This document shows, one piece after another, positions 1 through 5,051 of a DNA stretch of 5,051 nucleotides (its first letter is position 1; the number at the start of each line of letters is the position of its first letter). This DNA comes from an uncultured Oscillospiraceae bacterium (lineage in GTDB: Bacteria; Bacillota; Clostridia; Oscillospirales; Oscillospiraceae), in the NCBI GenBank assembly GCA_947624465.1, contig CANQKJ010000161.1, positions 1-5,051 of the forward strand, in the 5' to 3' direction. The position numbers and the translations under genes were made by a program. The notes beneath the pieces were generated by a model. That model was given only the letters and a program-made list of their open reading frames with translations. It made no database searches and was not told the DNA's origin.

Positions 1-517
1 CGAATACGGCGGCCCCCTCGGCGGCGTCCTTCTTCATGAATTTTAACCGGGCGGGGGTGTTGTAAAACAGGTCCCGGACGGAGATGGTGGTCCCCTTGGG
101 GCAGCCCGCCTCCTCCTGGGAGGTGACCACCCCGGCCTCCAGGGTCAGCACCGTGCCCAGGGCCTCGTCCTCCGTGCGGGTGCGCAGCTCCACCAGGGAC
201 ACCGCCGAGATGGCGGCCAGGGCCTCCCCCCGGAACCCCAGGGTGCCGATGGCCTCCAGGTCGTACTCGGTGGCGATTTTGGAGGTGGCGTGGCGGAGGA
301 AGGCGGTGGCGGCCTGGTCGGCGGGGATGCCGCAGCCGTCGTCGGACACCCGGATGAGGGTCATCCCCCCGTGGACGATCTCCACCGTGACCGCGGAGGC
401 CCCGGCGTCGATGGCGTTCTCCATCAGCTCCTTCACCACCGAGGCGGGGCGCTCCACCACCTCGCCGGCGGCGATGAGGTCGGCCACATGGGGGTCAAGC
501 TGTCTGATGACGGGCAT
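1..517 (-). CDS. mutL: DNA mismatch repair protein MutL, N-terminal part (runs off left edge)
   Basis: MutL is the ATP-driven matchmaker that links mismatch-bound MutS to strand removal; in bacteria lacking MutH it also carries a C-terminal nicking endonuclease. Only about 172 residues are visible, all of the GHKL ATPase domain. The protein starts MPVIRQLDPHVADLIAAGE. Motif I is around residues 30-39 (KELMENAIDAG, with catalytic Glu30 and Mg-binding Asn34 by alignment to E. coli Glu29/Asn33). DDGCGI is at 59-64, RHATSKI at 75-81, GFRGEAL at 94-100, and FYNTPAR with following LKFM near the left edge. All key ATP-site residues seen are intact. The start ATG lies 2 bases after the dtd stop, and a GGAGG sits 7 bases upstream inside the last dtd codons, so coupling to dtd is likely. 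The C-terminal endonuclease and dimer domains are outside the window, so whether this MutL has the nicking motif cannot be judged. Identification is very secure. Confidence 0.98.
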   Translation of the reverse strand, partial: MPVIRQLDPHVADLIAAGEVVERPASVVKELMENAIDAGASAVTVEIVHGGMTLIRVSDDGCGIPADQAATAFLRHATSKIATEYDLEAIGTLGFRGEALAAISAVSLVELRTRTEDEALGTVLTLEAGVVTSQEEAGCPKGTTISVRDLFYNTPARLKFMKKDAAEGAAVF

Positions 518-519
518 GG

Positions 520-954
520 TCACACCTCCAGCAGGATGGTCACGGGGCCGTCGTTCTGGGAGAACACCTGCATATCCGCCCCGAACTCCCCGTGCTCCAC
601 GGCGAAGCCCCGCTGGCGGCACCCCTCCATGAACCGCTCATACAGAGGGACGGCCAGCTCCGGCTTCGCGGCGTGGGAGAACCCCGGCCTCCGGGAGGAC
701 GTGTCGGCGTAGAGGGTGAACTGGCTCACCGCCAGGATGGAGCCTCCCACGGCGGCCAGGTTGAGATTCATCTTTTCGTTTTCGTCCTCGAAGACGCGCA
801 GGCCGCACACCTTGTCGGCCATTTTGTCGGCGTGGGCCTCGGTGTCGCCGGGACCCACGCCCAAAAGGACCAGCAGCCCCCGGCCGATCTGGCCGTTGAC
901 CCTGCCGTCGATCTCCACGCGGGCGTTTTTTACCCGCGTCACCACCGCGCGCAT
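520..954 (-). CDS. dtd: D-aminoacyl-tRNA deacylase (Dtd)
   Basis: Dtd hydrolyses the ester bond of D-aminoacyl-tRNAs (and of mischarged glycyl-tRNA in some contexts) in the cytosol, so that D-amino acids are not used in translation. The 144-residue product has the usual family length and a single compact domain. It opens with MRAVVTRV and the GRGLLVLLGVG strand. The SQFTLYAD active-site motif is at residues 77-84, with Thr80 at the family position. The Gly-cisPro chirality-selecting motif appears as NDGPVTI, with Gly136-Pro137. Position 6 is Thr where many homologues have Gln, a minor departure. The ATG at 952-954 is supported by AGGAGG 7 bases upstream, overlapping the stop of the preceding reductase gene. 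The gene is 12 bases from its upstream neighbour and 2 bases from mutL. It looks complete and functional. D-amino acids are abundant in cell-wall-building Firmicutes, which fits a housekeeping role. Confidence 0.97.
   Translation of the reverse strand: MRAVVTRVKNARVEIDGRVNGQIGRGLLVLLGVGPGDTEAHADKMADKVCGLRVFEDENEKMNLNLAAVGGSILAVSQFTLYADTSSRRPGFSHAAKPELAVPLYERFMEGCRQRGFAVEHGEFGADMQVFSQNDGPVTILLEV
523..529 (-). promoter_or_regulatory. Shine-Dalgarno of mutL inside the end of dtd
   Basis: GGAGGTG forms the last codons of dtd (Leu-Glu-Val) and lies just before its TGA stop; the GGAGG core is 7 bases from the mutL ATG at 517. The stop and the next start are separated by 2 bases, so mutL translation is probably coupled to dtd translation. 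Confidence 0.88.
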
Positions 955-961
955 GGCGATC

Positions 962-967
962 CCTCCT
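962..967 (-). promoter_or_regulatory. Shine-Dalgarno of dtd, overlapping upstream stop
   Basis: AGGAGG lies 7 bases before the dtd ATG and shares a base with the TGA stop of the upstream reductase gene (TGAGGAGG). Overlap of stop and SD suggests reinitiation by ribosomes finishing the upstream gene. Confidence 0.88.
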
Positions 968-1452
968 CAGTTGGGGGCGGGGAGGAGCTTCACGCACTCC
1001 TCCAGCCCGATACGATCCTCCTCCGTAAAGTGTCCGGGGAGGACGCTGTCCATATCCAGCACCCCCCAGATGGTCCCGTCCGCTTTCCGCAGGGGGATGA
1101 CGATCTCCGAGTGGGTGTTGCAGTCGCAGGCGATGTGCCCCGCGAAGCAGGACACCTCCTCCACCACCTGGGCGCAATCCTCCTTCCAGGCCGTGCCGCA
1201 GACCCCTTTCCCGTATCCGATGCGGCTCACCGCCGGCCTGCCCTGGAAGGGGCCCACGGCCAGTTCGTTCCCGTCCGCCAGGTAGAAGCCCGCCCAGTTG
1301 GCCTCAGGGAAGGCCTGGGCCAGCACGGCGGAGAAGTTGGCCAGGGCGGCGGTCAGGTTGGGGGAGTCCGCCGTATACAGGGCAAGCTGCTCCTTCAGCA
1401 TCCGATAGAACGCCGGCTTTTCGGCGGGATAGGTCACTTCAATATAGCTCAT
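967..1452 (-). CDS. GAF-domain free methionine-(R)-sulfoxide reductase (MsrC/YtsP-like), first redox Cys replaced
   Basis: The 161-residue protein is one GAF domain of the fRMsr family (E. coli MsrC/YebR, B. subtilis YtsP), which reduces free L-methionine-(R)-sulfoxide using thiol chemistry and thioredoxin. Recognisable blocks are NWAGFYL (52-58), GPFQG (67-71), GKGVCGTA (81-88), FAGHIACD (103-110), SEIVIP (115-120) and GVLDMDS (130-136). Two of the three family cysteines are present: Cys85 (E. coli Cys94) and Cys109 (E. coli Cys118). The third, expected ten residues before Cys85, is Val75. Additional cysteines occur at 93, 102, 111 and 153 and could substitute in disulfide recycling, but that is inference. 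The start ATG has AAGGAG 6 bases upstream; mnmE ends 15 bases before it and dtd begins 12 bases after. Family membership is secure from the motifs. Catalytic activity is less certain because of the missing cysteine; a ligand-binding GAF role is the alternative. Confidence 0.9.
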   Translation of the reverse strand: MSYIEVTYPAEKPAFYRMLKEQLALYTADSPNLTAALANFSAVLAQAFPEANWAGFYLADGNELAVGPFQGRPAVSRIGYGKGVCGTAWKEDCAQVVEEVSCFAGHIACDCNTHSEIVIPLRKADGTIWGVLDMDSVLPGHFTEEDRIGLEECVKLLPAPN

Positions 1453-1458
1453 GGGGGT

Positions 1459-1464
1459 CTCCTT
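1459..1464 (-). promoter_or_regulatory. Shine-Dalgarno of the sulfoxide reductase gene
   Basis: AAGGAG lies 6 bases before the ATG at 1452, within the 15-base gap after the mnmE TAG stop. It fixes the start of the GAF-domain gene. There is no room for a promoter or terminator in this gap. Confidence 0.85.
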
Positions 1465-1467
1465 TCG

Positions 1468-2835
1468 CTATTTGCCCACGCAGAACCGCCGGAAGATCAG
1501 GTCGGTGACGTCCTCCCGGACGGTGCGGCCCGTCAGCTCGCCCAGGGCGGACATGGCCTCCTCTACGTCGGCCACCACCGCGTCGGGAGGCATCCCGGCG
1601 GATAGGGCCTCCGCCCCCCGGCGAATGGCCGCGCGGGCCCGGGAGGCCGCCTCCATCTGCCGGGCGTTGGTGAGGACGGCGGCGGAGGTGTCCGCCCCCG
1701 CCGGGAACAGGGCGGCCACGGCCTGTTCCAGCTGGTCCAGCCCCCGGCCTGTGGGGGCGGACACCTCCACCGCGGGGGGCAGCTTTGATGAGTCAAGGGA
1801 CGGGACCGGCGCGGAGGGCAGGTCGCATTTGGACCGCACCAGGATCGTGGGGGCCAGGGACATGGCCCGCTCCAGAAGGGCTATGTCCTCCTCCGTCACA
1901 GGGCGGGAGGAATCCCACAGCACCAGGATCAGCTCCGCGCCCTCCATGGCGGCCCGGCTGCGCTCCACCCCCAGCCGCTCCACCTCATCGTCGGTGTCCC
2001 GCAGCCCGGCGGTGTCGATGAGCCGGAGGGTCATCCCCGCCAGAGCCGCCCGCTCCTCCACCGTGTCCCGGGTGGTGCCGGGGACGGGGGTGACGATGGC
2101 CCGCTCCCGGCCCAGCAGGGCGTTGAACAGGGTGGATTTTCCCGCGTTGGGCCGGCCCACGATGGCGCAGGGGAGGCCCTCGTTGACGGCCCGCCCCCGG
2201 CGGTAGGTGGCGGCGAGGGCGTCCAGCCGGCGGGCGGAGACCTCCAGGGCCTCCCCCAGCTCGGCGGCCCGGAAGGGGTCGATGTCCTCGTCGGGCCAGT
2301 CCAGCACCGCGTGGAAGTGGGCGCAGACCTCGGCTAAATCGTTGTAGACGACCTCGATGGCGCCTGCCAGGGCGCCGCCCAGTTGGTTCGCCGCCTGGCG
2401 GACGGCGGCGGGGGTCTCGGCCTCGATCAGGTCGGCCACCGCCTCGGCCCTGGTCAGGTCCAGCTTCCCGTTGAGGAAGGCCCGGCGGGTGAACTCCCCG
2501 GCCATGGCCTGCCGGGCCCCAGCCGCAAACAGGGCCTCCAGCCCCAGGGCCAGCGCCGCCGGGGAGCCGTGACACTGGAGCTCGGCGGTGTCCTCCCCGG
2601 TGTAGCTGTGGGGGGTACGGGACAGGGTGGCCAGGCACCGGTCGATGACCGCGCCGTCCGCGCCCCGCAGGTCGCCGTAGACCAGCGTCCGGTCTGGCCG
2701 AGAGGCCATGGGGCCGCCGCGGGCGGGGGTGAACACCCGGTCCAGCACCGCGATGGCCTCCGGCCCGGACAGCCGCAGGATGCCGATGGCGGAGGGCGCG
2801 GGGGCCGTCGCAAGGGCGGCGATGGTGTCAGTCAT
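1468..2835 (-). CDS. mnmE: tRNA modification GTPase MnmE (TrmE)
   Basis: MnmE works with MnmG to build the 5-(carboxymethyl)aminomethyl group on the wobble uridine (U34) of certain tRNAs, using a methylene-THF-derived carbon, FAD and GTP hydrolysis. The 455-residue product has normal length. The N-terminal THF-binding domain begins MTDTIAALATAPAPSAIGILRLSG. A helical domain contains the inserted G domain: G1 GRPNAGKS at 227-234, G2 TTRDT at 254-258, G3 DTAGLR at 274-279 followed by DDEVE with Glu286 at the position of catalytic E. coli Glu282, and G4 at 335-338. G4 reads SKCD instead of the usual NKxD. The C-terminus is FCVGK, the family's conserved Cys-x-Gly-Lys end that carries the essential Cys. 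The ATG at 2833-2835 is chosen because the family starts here and GAGG lies 6 bases upstream; an in-frame TTG four codons earlier would add MRLT. It lies 18 bases after mutS. mnmG is not in the window. Confidence 0.97.
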   Translation of the reverse strand: MTDTIAALATAPAPSAIGILRLSGPEAIAVLDRVFTPARGGPMASRPDRTLVYGDLRGADGAVIDRCLATLSRTPHSYTGEDTAELQCHGSPAALALGLEALFAAGARQAMAGEFTRRAFLNGKLDLTRAEAVADLIEAETPAAVRQAANQLGGALAGAIEVVYNDLAEVCAHFHAVLDWPDEDIDPFRAAELGEALEVSARRLDALAATYRRGRAVNEGLPCAIVGRPNAGKSTLFNALLGRERAIVTPVPGTTRDTVEERAALAGMTLRLIDTAGLRDTDDEVERLGVERSRAAMEGAELILVLWDSSRPVTEEDIALLERAMSLAPTILVRSKCDLPSAPVPSLDSSKLPPAVEVSAPTGRGLDQLEQAVAALFPAGADTSAAVLTNARQMEAASRARAAIRRGAEALSAGMPPDAVVADVEEAMSALGELTGRTVREDVTDLIFRRFCVGK

Positions 2836-2841
2836 AGTTAA

Positions 2842-2855
2842 CCTCAAATCTCCTT
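2842..2855 (-). promoter_or_regulatory. Two candidate ribosome binding sites in the mutS-mnmE gap
   Basis: Two SD-like sequences occur upstream of mnmE. AAGGAG at 2855-2850 overlaps the mutS TAA stop, but it is 14 bases from the ATG at 2835 and only 2 bases from an in-frame TTG at 2847, which is a poor distance for either. GAGG at 2845-2842 is 6 bases from the ATG, an ideal distance. The ATG is preferred, with the stronger AAGGAG perhaps helping ribosomes released from mutS to restart. Confidence 0.6.
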
Positions 2856-5051
2856 ACGAGAGCTGCTGTTTCAGCTGATAGAGCAGGTTCATGGCCTCGA
2901 TGGGGGTCAGGGTCTCCACCGGGGTGGAGCGCAGGGCATCCAGCACGGCGGAGCCGGCTATATCCCCCAGGGAGAACTGGCCACCGCCGTCCGGCGCGGC
3001 GCTCTGCACGGGGGCCGCGCCGCCCCGCTCCTCCAGCTCGGAGAGGATGGCGCGGGCCCGGTCGATGACCTTGGCCGGCACCCCGGCCAGCTTGGCCACC
3101 TCGATGCCGTAGCTCTGGTCCGCCCCGCCGGGGACGATCTTCCGCAGGAACACGATGCCGTCCCCCCGCTTTTTGGCGGCGATGTGGTAGTTCTTCACGC
3201 CCTCGATGGCGTTTTCCACCTCGGTCAGCTCATGGTAGTGGGTGGCGAACAGGGTCTTGGCCCCCAGCCGCTTTTTGTCGGCGCAGTACTCCAGAACCGC
3301 CCGGGCGATGGACATCCCGTCGTAGGTGGAGGTGCCCCGGCCGATCTCATCCAGCACCAGCAGGGACTTGGAGGTGGCGTTTTTCAGCATCTGGGCCACC
3401 TCGGTCATCTCCACCATGAAGGTGGACTGGCCGGCGGACAGGTCGTCGGACGCGCCGATGCGGGTGAACACCCGGTCCACCGCCCCGATCCGGGCGGATT
3501 TCGCCGGCACGAAGGAGCCCATCTGGGCCATGAGGACGATGAGAGCCACCTGCCGCATATAGGTGGACTTACCCGCCATGTTGGGGCCGGTGATGATGGC
3601 GAGACGGTCCGCCCCGCCGTCCATGTAGGCGTCGTTGGGCACAAAGAGGGAGTCTTTCAGCATCCTCTCCACCACAGGGTGGCGGCCCTCCCGAATGTCG
3701 ATGACGCCGCTGTCGTCCACCAGAGGGCGGCAGTAGCCGTTCTCCACCGCCACGGAGGCGAAGGAAGTCAGCACGTCCAGCGTCCCCACGCCGCCGGCGG
3801 CCTCCTGTACCTGGCGCACCCGGCCGGCGGCGGTCTCCCGGAGCTGGCAGAAGAGCTGGTACTCCAGGGCCACCACCCGGCTCTGGGCGGAGAGGATCTC
3901 ATGCTCCAGGTCCTTCAGCTCCTGGGTGAAGAACCGCTCGCAGTTCACCAGGGTCTGCTTGCGGATGTAGTCGTCGGGCACCAGGGAGAAATAGCTCTTG
4001 GACACCTCGATGTAGTAGCCGAACACCTTGTTGTAGCGCACCTTCAGGCTCTTGATGCCGGTGCGCTCCTTCTCCCTGGTCTCCAGGGCGGCCACCATGT
4101 CCGCCCCGTGGTCCAGCACGTCCCGGAGGTGGTCCACCTCCTCGTTATAGCCCTTGCGGATGAAGTCGCCCTCCCGGATGGTGAAGGGGAGGCGGTGGTC
4201 GTCCTCATCGTCCCGGATGGCGGAGCGGAGGAGGGCCTGGAGGTCCTGGAGCGTGGTGAACCGCTCCAAAAAGCCGAACCGCCGGGGGGCCGCCTGGGCC
4301 AGAGGAGCGGCCTTCTCCGCCAGTTCGGGCAGCACGCCCAGACCCTCCGCCAGGGTGAGCATATCACGGGCGTTGGCGCTGCCGTAGGCCGCCTTGGCGA
4401 TGAGCCGCTCCAGATCGGGCACCCGCCGGAGAGTCAGGGCCAGCTCCTCCCGGGTCACCGCGTCGCCGGCCAGGGCGGCCACCTGGTCCTGCCGCACGGC
4501 GATGGCGGCGGGGTCCCGGAGGGGCTGCTCGATCCAGGCGCGGATGAGCCGGTGGCCCATGGGGGTGCGGGTGCGGTCCAGCACCCACAGCAGGGAGCCC
4601 TTCTTCTCCTGGCCCCGGATGGTCTCGGTGAGCTCCAGGGTCCGCCGGGCGGTCAGATCCAGCTCCAGGTATTTCGGCCCCGGCCCGCCGCCCAGCTCCA
4701 GGGCAGTGAGGTGGCTGAGGTCGGTCTTTTGCGTCTCTTTCAGGTAGGCGGCCAGGGCCCCGGCGGCCTGCCAGCAGAGGCGGGCGCCGTCCTCCTCCGG
4801 GGACTCTTTACCGGCCTCCACCAGGCCGCAGGAGACCAGAGCCTCCCTGGCCTGTGCGGGGCGGAAGGAGGCCTCGCCCCCGTTTTCGCAGAGACAGCCC
4901 AGCCGCTCCTTCAGAAAGTCCGTCAGCTCCTTTTCGGAGGCCGCCCCGTCGGACAGGATGGCCTCGCTGGGGGGACAGGCGGACAGCCGGTTCATCAGGT
5001 GGGTGAGCCAGCCCTCCCCGGTGAAGGGGGCGGCGGTGAACTGGCCGGTGG
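2854..5051 (-). CDS. mutS: DNA mismatch repair protein MutS, lacking its N-terminus (runs off right edge)
   Basis: MutS dimers detect mispairs and small loops in DNA and, on ATP binding, slide and recruit MutL. The frame stays open to the right edge, so about 731 residues are visible and roughly 120-150 N-terminal residues, including the mismatch-reading Phe-x-Glu domain, are outside. The first visible Met (4993-4995) is internal: the residues before it (TGQFTAAPF) match the connector domain. Counting from that Met, the lever/clamp core covers about 105-440 (for example YNKVFGYYIEVS at 321-332). The ATPase has Walker A GPNMAGKS at 470-477, the SAGQSTFMVEM loop at 520-530, Walker B LLVLDEIGRGTSTYDG at 545-560 and ATHYHEL at 584-590. 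A Gly/Ala-rich linker follows with QFSLG at 673-677, a candidate sliding-clamp-binding motif. The protein ends in a short helix-rich tail. All ATPase residues seen are intact. It is MutS1, not MutS2, because there is no Smr domain and the clamp is normal. Confidence 0.98.
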   Translation of the reverse strand, partial: TGQFTAAPFTGEGWLTHLMNRLSACPPSEAILSDGAASEKELTDFLKERLGCLCENGGEASFRPAQAREALVSCGLVEAGKESPEEDGARLCWQAAGALAAYLKETQKTDLSHLTALELGGGPGPKYLELDLTARRTLELTETIRGQEKKGSLLWVLDRTRTPMGHRLIRAWIEQPLRDPAAIAVRQDQVAALAGDAVTREELALTLRRVPDLERLIAKAAYGSANARDMLTLAEGLGVLPELAEKAAPLAQAAPRRFGFLERFTTLQDLQALLRSAIRDDEDDHRLPFTIREGDFIRKGYNEEVDHLRDVLDHGADMVAALETREKERTGIKSLKVRYNKVFGYYIEVSKSYFSLVPDDYIRKQTLVNCERFFTQELKDLEHEILSAQSRVVALEYQLFCQLRETAAGRVRQVQEAAGGVGTLDVLTSFASVAVENGYCRPLVDDSGVIDIREGRHPVVERMLKDSLFVPNDAYMDGGADRLAIITGPNMAGKSTYMRQVALIVLMAQMGSFVPAKSARIGAVDRVFTRIGASDDLSAGQSTFMVEMTEVAQMLKNATSKSLLVLDEIGRGTSTYDGMSIARAVLEYCADKKRLGAKTLFATHYHELTEVENAIEGVKNYHIAAKKRGDGIVFLRKIVPGGADQSYGIEVAKLAGVPAKVIDRARAILSELEERGGAAPVQSAAPDGGGQFSLGDIAGSAVLDALRSTPVETLTPIEAMNLLYQLKQQLS

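Noticed and set aside
84..632. Plus-strand open frame opposite mutL and dtd
   Set aside because: Its composition is that of an antisense shadow, and the opposite strand encodes clear MutL ATPase motifs.
1453..1467. Possible promoter or terminator between mnmE and the reductase
   Set aside because: The 15-base gap holds only the SD; no -10/-35 pair or stem-loop fits.
592..1605. Long plus-strand open frame of 337 codons opposite dtd, the reductase and the end of mnmE
   Set aside because: It crosses three well-recognised minus-strand genes, has low-complexity Gly/His/Arg-rich composition, and has no recognisable domain. Antisense open frames of this length are expected in DNA this rich in G+C.
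1451..2206. Plus-strand open frame of 251 codons opposite mnmE
   Set aside because: It is a Ser/Arg/Ala-rich shadow of mnmE codons with no family resemblance.
4993..4995. ATG as a possible true start of a short MutS
   Set aside because: The same frame stays open to the right edge and encodes connector-domain residues before this Met, so the Met is internal and the gene is simply cut by the window.
5016..5029. CCCC-6-GGGG inverted repeat as a hairpin or terminator
   Set aside because: It lies inside mutS coding sequence, has a 4-base stem and no T tract. Such short GC repeats are expected by chance here.

Overview
This window is a single leftward (minus-strand) gene run. It contains part of mutS, complete mnmE, a complete GAF-domain free methionine-(R)-sulfoxide reductase gene, complete dtd, and the start of mutL. 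The DNA is very rich in G+C (about two thirds by eye). The proteins look like Firmicutes/Clostridia orthologues, for example the YtsP-like reductase and the MutS ending in a short Gln-rich helix. I infer a high-GC member of the Oscillospiraceae/Ruminococcaceae (Flavonifractor/Oscillibacter-type gut clostridia). That assignment rests on protein style and base composition, not on a search.

Layout in transcription order, right to left: mutS occupies 5051 to 2854 and its 5' end lies outside the window. mnmE runs 2835 to 1468, the reductase 1452 to 967, dtd 954 to 520, and mutL from 517 out through the left edge. The gaps are 17 to 18, 15, 12 and 2 bases. Each downstream start has a Shine-Dalgarno sequence in the gap or overlapping the preceding stop. 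No internal promoter or terminator is visible, so the five genes are very probably one operon with translational coupling. Its promoter would lie to the right of the window and its end to the left. No stretch over 20 bases is non-coding.

The genes share a quality-control theme. MutS and MutL perform DNA mismatch repair. MnmE modifies the wobble uridine of tRNAs and so protects decoding accuracy. Dtd removes D-amino acids wrongly attached to tRNA. The GAF protein repairs oxidised free methionine. mutS and mutL are commonly neighbours in Firmicutes; here three small-molecule/tRNA-fidelity genes sit between them, and mnmE is away from its usual mnmG/rnpA/yidC neighbourhood near the origin.

No mobile element, CRISPR array, RNA gene or clearly novel system was found. 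The points most worth a second look are the operon arrangement, the apparent loss of one of the three canonical cysteines in the sulfoxide reductase, a Ser in place of Asn in the MnmE G4 motif, and the choice of mnmE start codon.
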